The notes under the pieces were generated by a model. The model saw only the letters and a list, made by a program, of their open reading frames with translations, was not told the DNA's origin and made no database searches. A program made the translations under genes and the position numbers. DNA of 64,000 nucleotides from JAABRE01 sp964413275. Its GTDB lineage: Bacteria; Cyanobacteriota; Cyanobacteriia; Cyanobacteriales; JAABRE01. Shown here piece after piece: positions 63,022-64,000 of this stretch (positions within the stretch are counted from its first letter, which is position 1; every line of letters begins with the position of its first letter). The stretch spans positions 13,181 through 77,180 of the forward strand of contig CAYPSO010000005.1 of the NCBI GenBank assembly GCA_964413275.1, in the 5' to 3' direction.

Positions 63022-63894
63022 TTAAAGATATTTATCTAACAATAATGCTAATCTTTCTTTAGTTGCGGCAGATATTTGATCTAAAGGGGTAAGTATGGCA
63101 TATTTTAAGGCAGAATGAGCAACTGATTCTGGGGGATTTTTAGCTAAACGACACACTGTTTCCTTAATAACTTTTTGAGCATTAATCCCATTTTTCTGTA
63201 AGTTTCCAATAACCATTTCTACGGTAACGCTATCATGATCAGGATGCCAACAATCGTAATCTGTTACTAATGCTAAGGTAGTATAGGCAATTTCTGCTTC
63301 TCTGGCTAATTTTGCCTCGGTTAAATTAGTCATGCCAATGATACTTGCATCCCAACTGCGATATAAATTAGACTCGGCTTTAGTGGAAAATGCAGGCCCT
63401 TCCATGCATACATACGTACCACCTTGATGTAATTTAAGATCGGGTAATTCTAAACTTGTAACAGCATCTGCTAATACTTGCGCTAAATTGTGACATATCG
63501 GATCGCCAAAAGCAATATGGGCAACAATTCCCTCACCAAAAAAGGTGGAAATACGGTTTTTGGTGCGATCGATGAATTGATCTGGTATTACTAAATCTAG
63601 GGGTTTAATTTTTTTCTTAAGTGAGCCAACTGCCGAGGCGGAAATTATATATTCTACTCCTAATTTTTTCAGGGCATAAATGTTAGCACGAAAAGGCAAT
63701 TCTGTAGGTAATAAATGATGTACTCTACCATGACGGGCTAAAAATGCCACAGGTATATTATCTAATTTACCCATAATTACAGCATCAGAGGGCAAACCAA
63801 ATGGAGTATCTATTTTAATTTCTTCAATATCTTTCAATTCTTCCATTTTATATAAACCGCTACCGCCAATTATGCCAATTTTTGTTTGTGTCAT
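63022..63894 (-). CDS. mtnP: S-methyl-5'-thioadenosine phosphorylase
   Basis: MtnP splits methylthioadenosine with phosphate to adenine and methylthioribose-1-phosphate, the entry to methionine salvage. The 290-residue protein starts IGIIGGSGLYKMEELKDIEE. It has AFLARHGRVHHLLPTELPFR, SASAVGSLKKKIKPLD, MEGPAFSTKAES and GMTNLTEAKLAREAEIAYTT, the MTAP pattern; the last segment has the Asn-Leu-Thr of MTAP. Purine nucleoside phosphorylase is unlikely. It is monocistronic and opposite to the IS-like end. Confidence 0.94.
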   Translation of the reverse strand: MTQTKIGIIGGSGLYKMEELKDIEEIKIDTPFGLPSDAVIMGKLDNIPVAFLARHGRVHHLLPTELPFRANIYALKKLGVEYIISASAVGSLKKKIKPLDLVIPDQFIDRTKNRISTFFGEGIVAHIAFGDPICHNLAQVLADAVTSLELPDLKLHQGGTYVCMEGPAFSTKAESNLYRSWDASIIGMTNLTEAKLAREAEIAYTTLALVTDYDCWHPDHDSVTVEMVIGNLQKNGINAQKVIKETVCRLAKNPPESVAHSALKYAILTPLDQISAATKERLALLLDKYL

Positions 63895-63944
63895 TTTAGT
63901 TATTAGTTATTAGTTATCAATTATTAATTGTAGGATAAGTTAGA

Positions 63945-64000
63945 GTTTGACGTTCGCCCCTGCCTAAAGGCGAGGGGATTCTTCATTCAACGAGTCTCCG
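63945..64000 (-). mobile_element. Probable right end of an IS200/IS605-type (TnpB) element
   Basis: On the minus strand the sequence reads GAAGAATCCCCTCGCCTTTA then GGCAGGGGCGAACGTCAA. The stem CCCCTCGCC/GGCAGGGG and the GAAGAATCCCC approach to it match the 3' hairpin of many cyanobacterial IS605-like elements, where the end of tnpB and its guide RNA overlap. The element would continue beyond base 64000 with tnpB on the minus strand. No transposase sequence is visible, so this is a family resemblance only. Confidence 0.45.

Overview
The window is a stretch of cyanobacterial chromosome with low GC content. Evidence for a cyanobacterium: light-independent protochlorophyllide reductase genes (chlN, chlL), a 2-methyl-6-phytylbenzoquinol methyltransferase, a cyAbrB-type regulator, a PAP/fibrillin protein, a CpcT/CpeT-family protein, a principal sigma factor of cyanobacterial type, and about nine copies of the HIP1 octamer GCGATCGC. 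AT-rich composition plus long heptanucleotide arrays would suit a unicellular genus such as Geminocystis or Cyanobacterium, but that placement is inference. A run of exactly 100 N shows that this is a draft scaffold.

Layout. 1-6.4 kb: chlN (cut by the window edge) and chlL, an MgtC/DUF4010 membrane protein, the tocopherol/plastoquinone methyltransferase, hpnH (hopanoid side chain) and a small coiled-coil protein. 6.6-17.5 kb: dprA, then a translationally coupled four-gene signalling operon (giant Ser/Thr kinase-AAA-GAF-PAS-histidine kinase; receiver; receiver-histidine kinase-receiver hybrid; receiver-PAS-GGDEF). 17.5-24 kb: a membrane-protein gene split by a 90-bp element, leuB, an AccI-like restriction-modification pair and an Hsp70-family gene. 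24-33 kb: an HtrA/Deg protease, a receiver-domain relic, a polysaccharide deacetylase, gyrB, an AI-2E-type permease, a PilX-like pilus protein and a GNAT enzyme.

33.4-36.6 kb holds the most striking locus. The RNA ligase gene rtcB is cut in the middle of its GGG-NHF active-site motif by a 1,036-nt group I intron that encodes a LAGLIDADG endonuclease. A Dam-type methylase diverges from it. 36.7-42.3 kb is a dus-led operon with a PAP/fibrillin gene, a winged-helix protein, a large P-loop ATPase and a secreted protein. 42.9-46.3 kb: argF and an alpha/beta hydrolase lie between two mirror-image heptamer arrays. 46.3-54.6 kb: sdhB, cyAbrB, the principal sigma factor, a membrane protein, an uncharacterised two-gene cassette with a DUF4365 nuclease-like protein, a pentapeptide-repeat protein and a DICT/HD-GYP-like regulator. 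54.7-64 kb: a methyltransferase remnant, a B12-radical SAM enzyme, sodB, a LOG-like protein, a CpcT-like secreted protein, mtnD, a BaiN-type flavoprotein, map, a cupredoxin, mtnP and, at the right edge, a probable end of an IS200/IS605-type element.

Two themes run through the window. First, small palindromic or inverted-repeat elements are common, and two insertions can be reconstructed by eye to restored reading frames: one broke a gene, the other was absorbed as 15 extra residues in a sensor kinase. Second, heptamer arrays supply the stop codons of at least four genes. mtnP and mtnD both belong to methionine salvage. No tRNA, rRNA or CRISPR array was seen.
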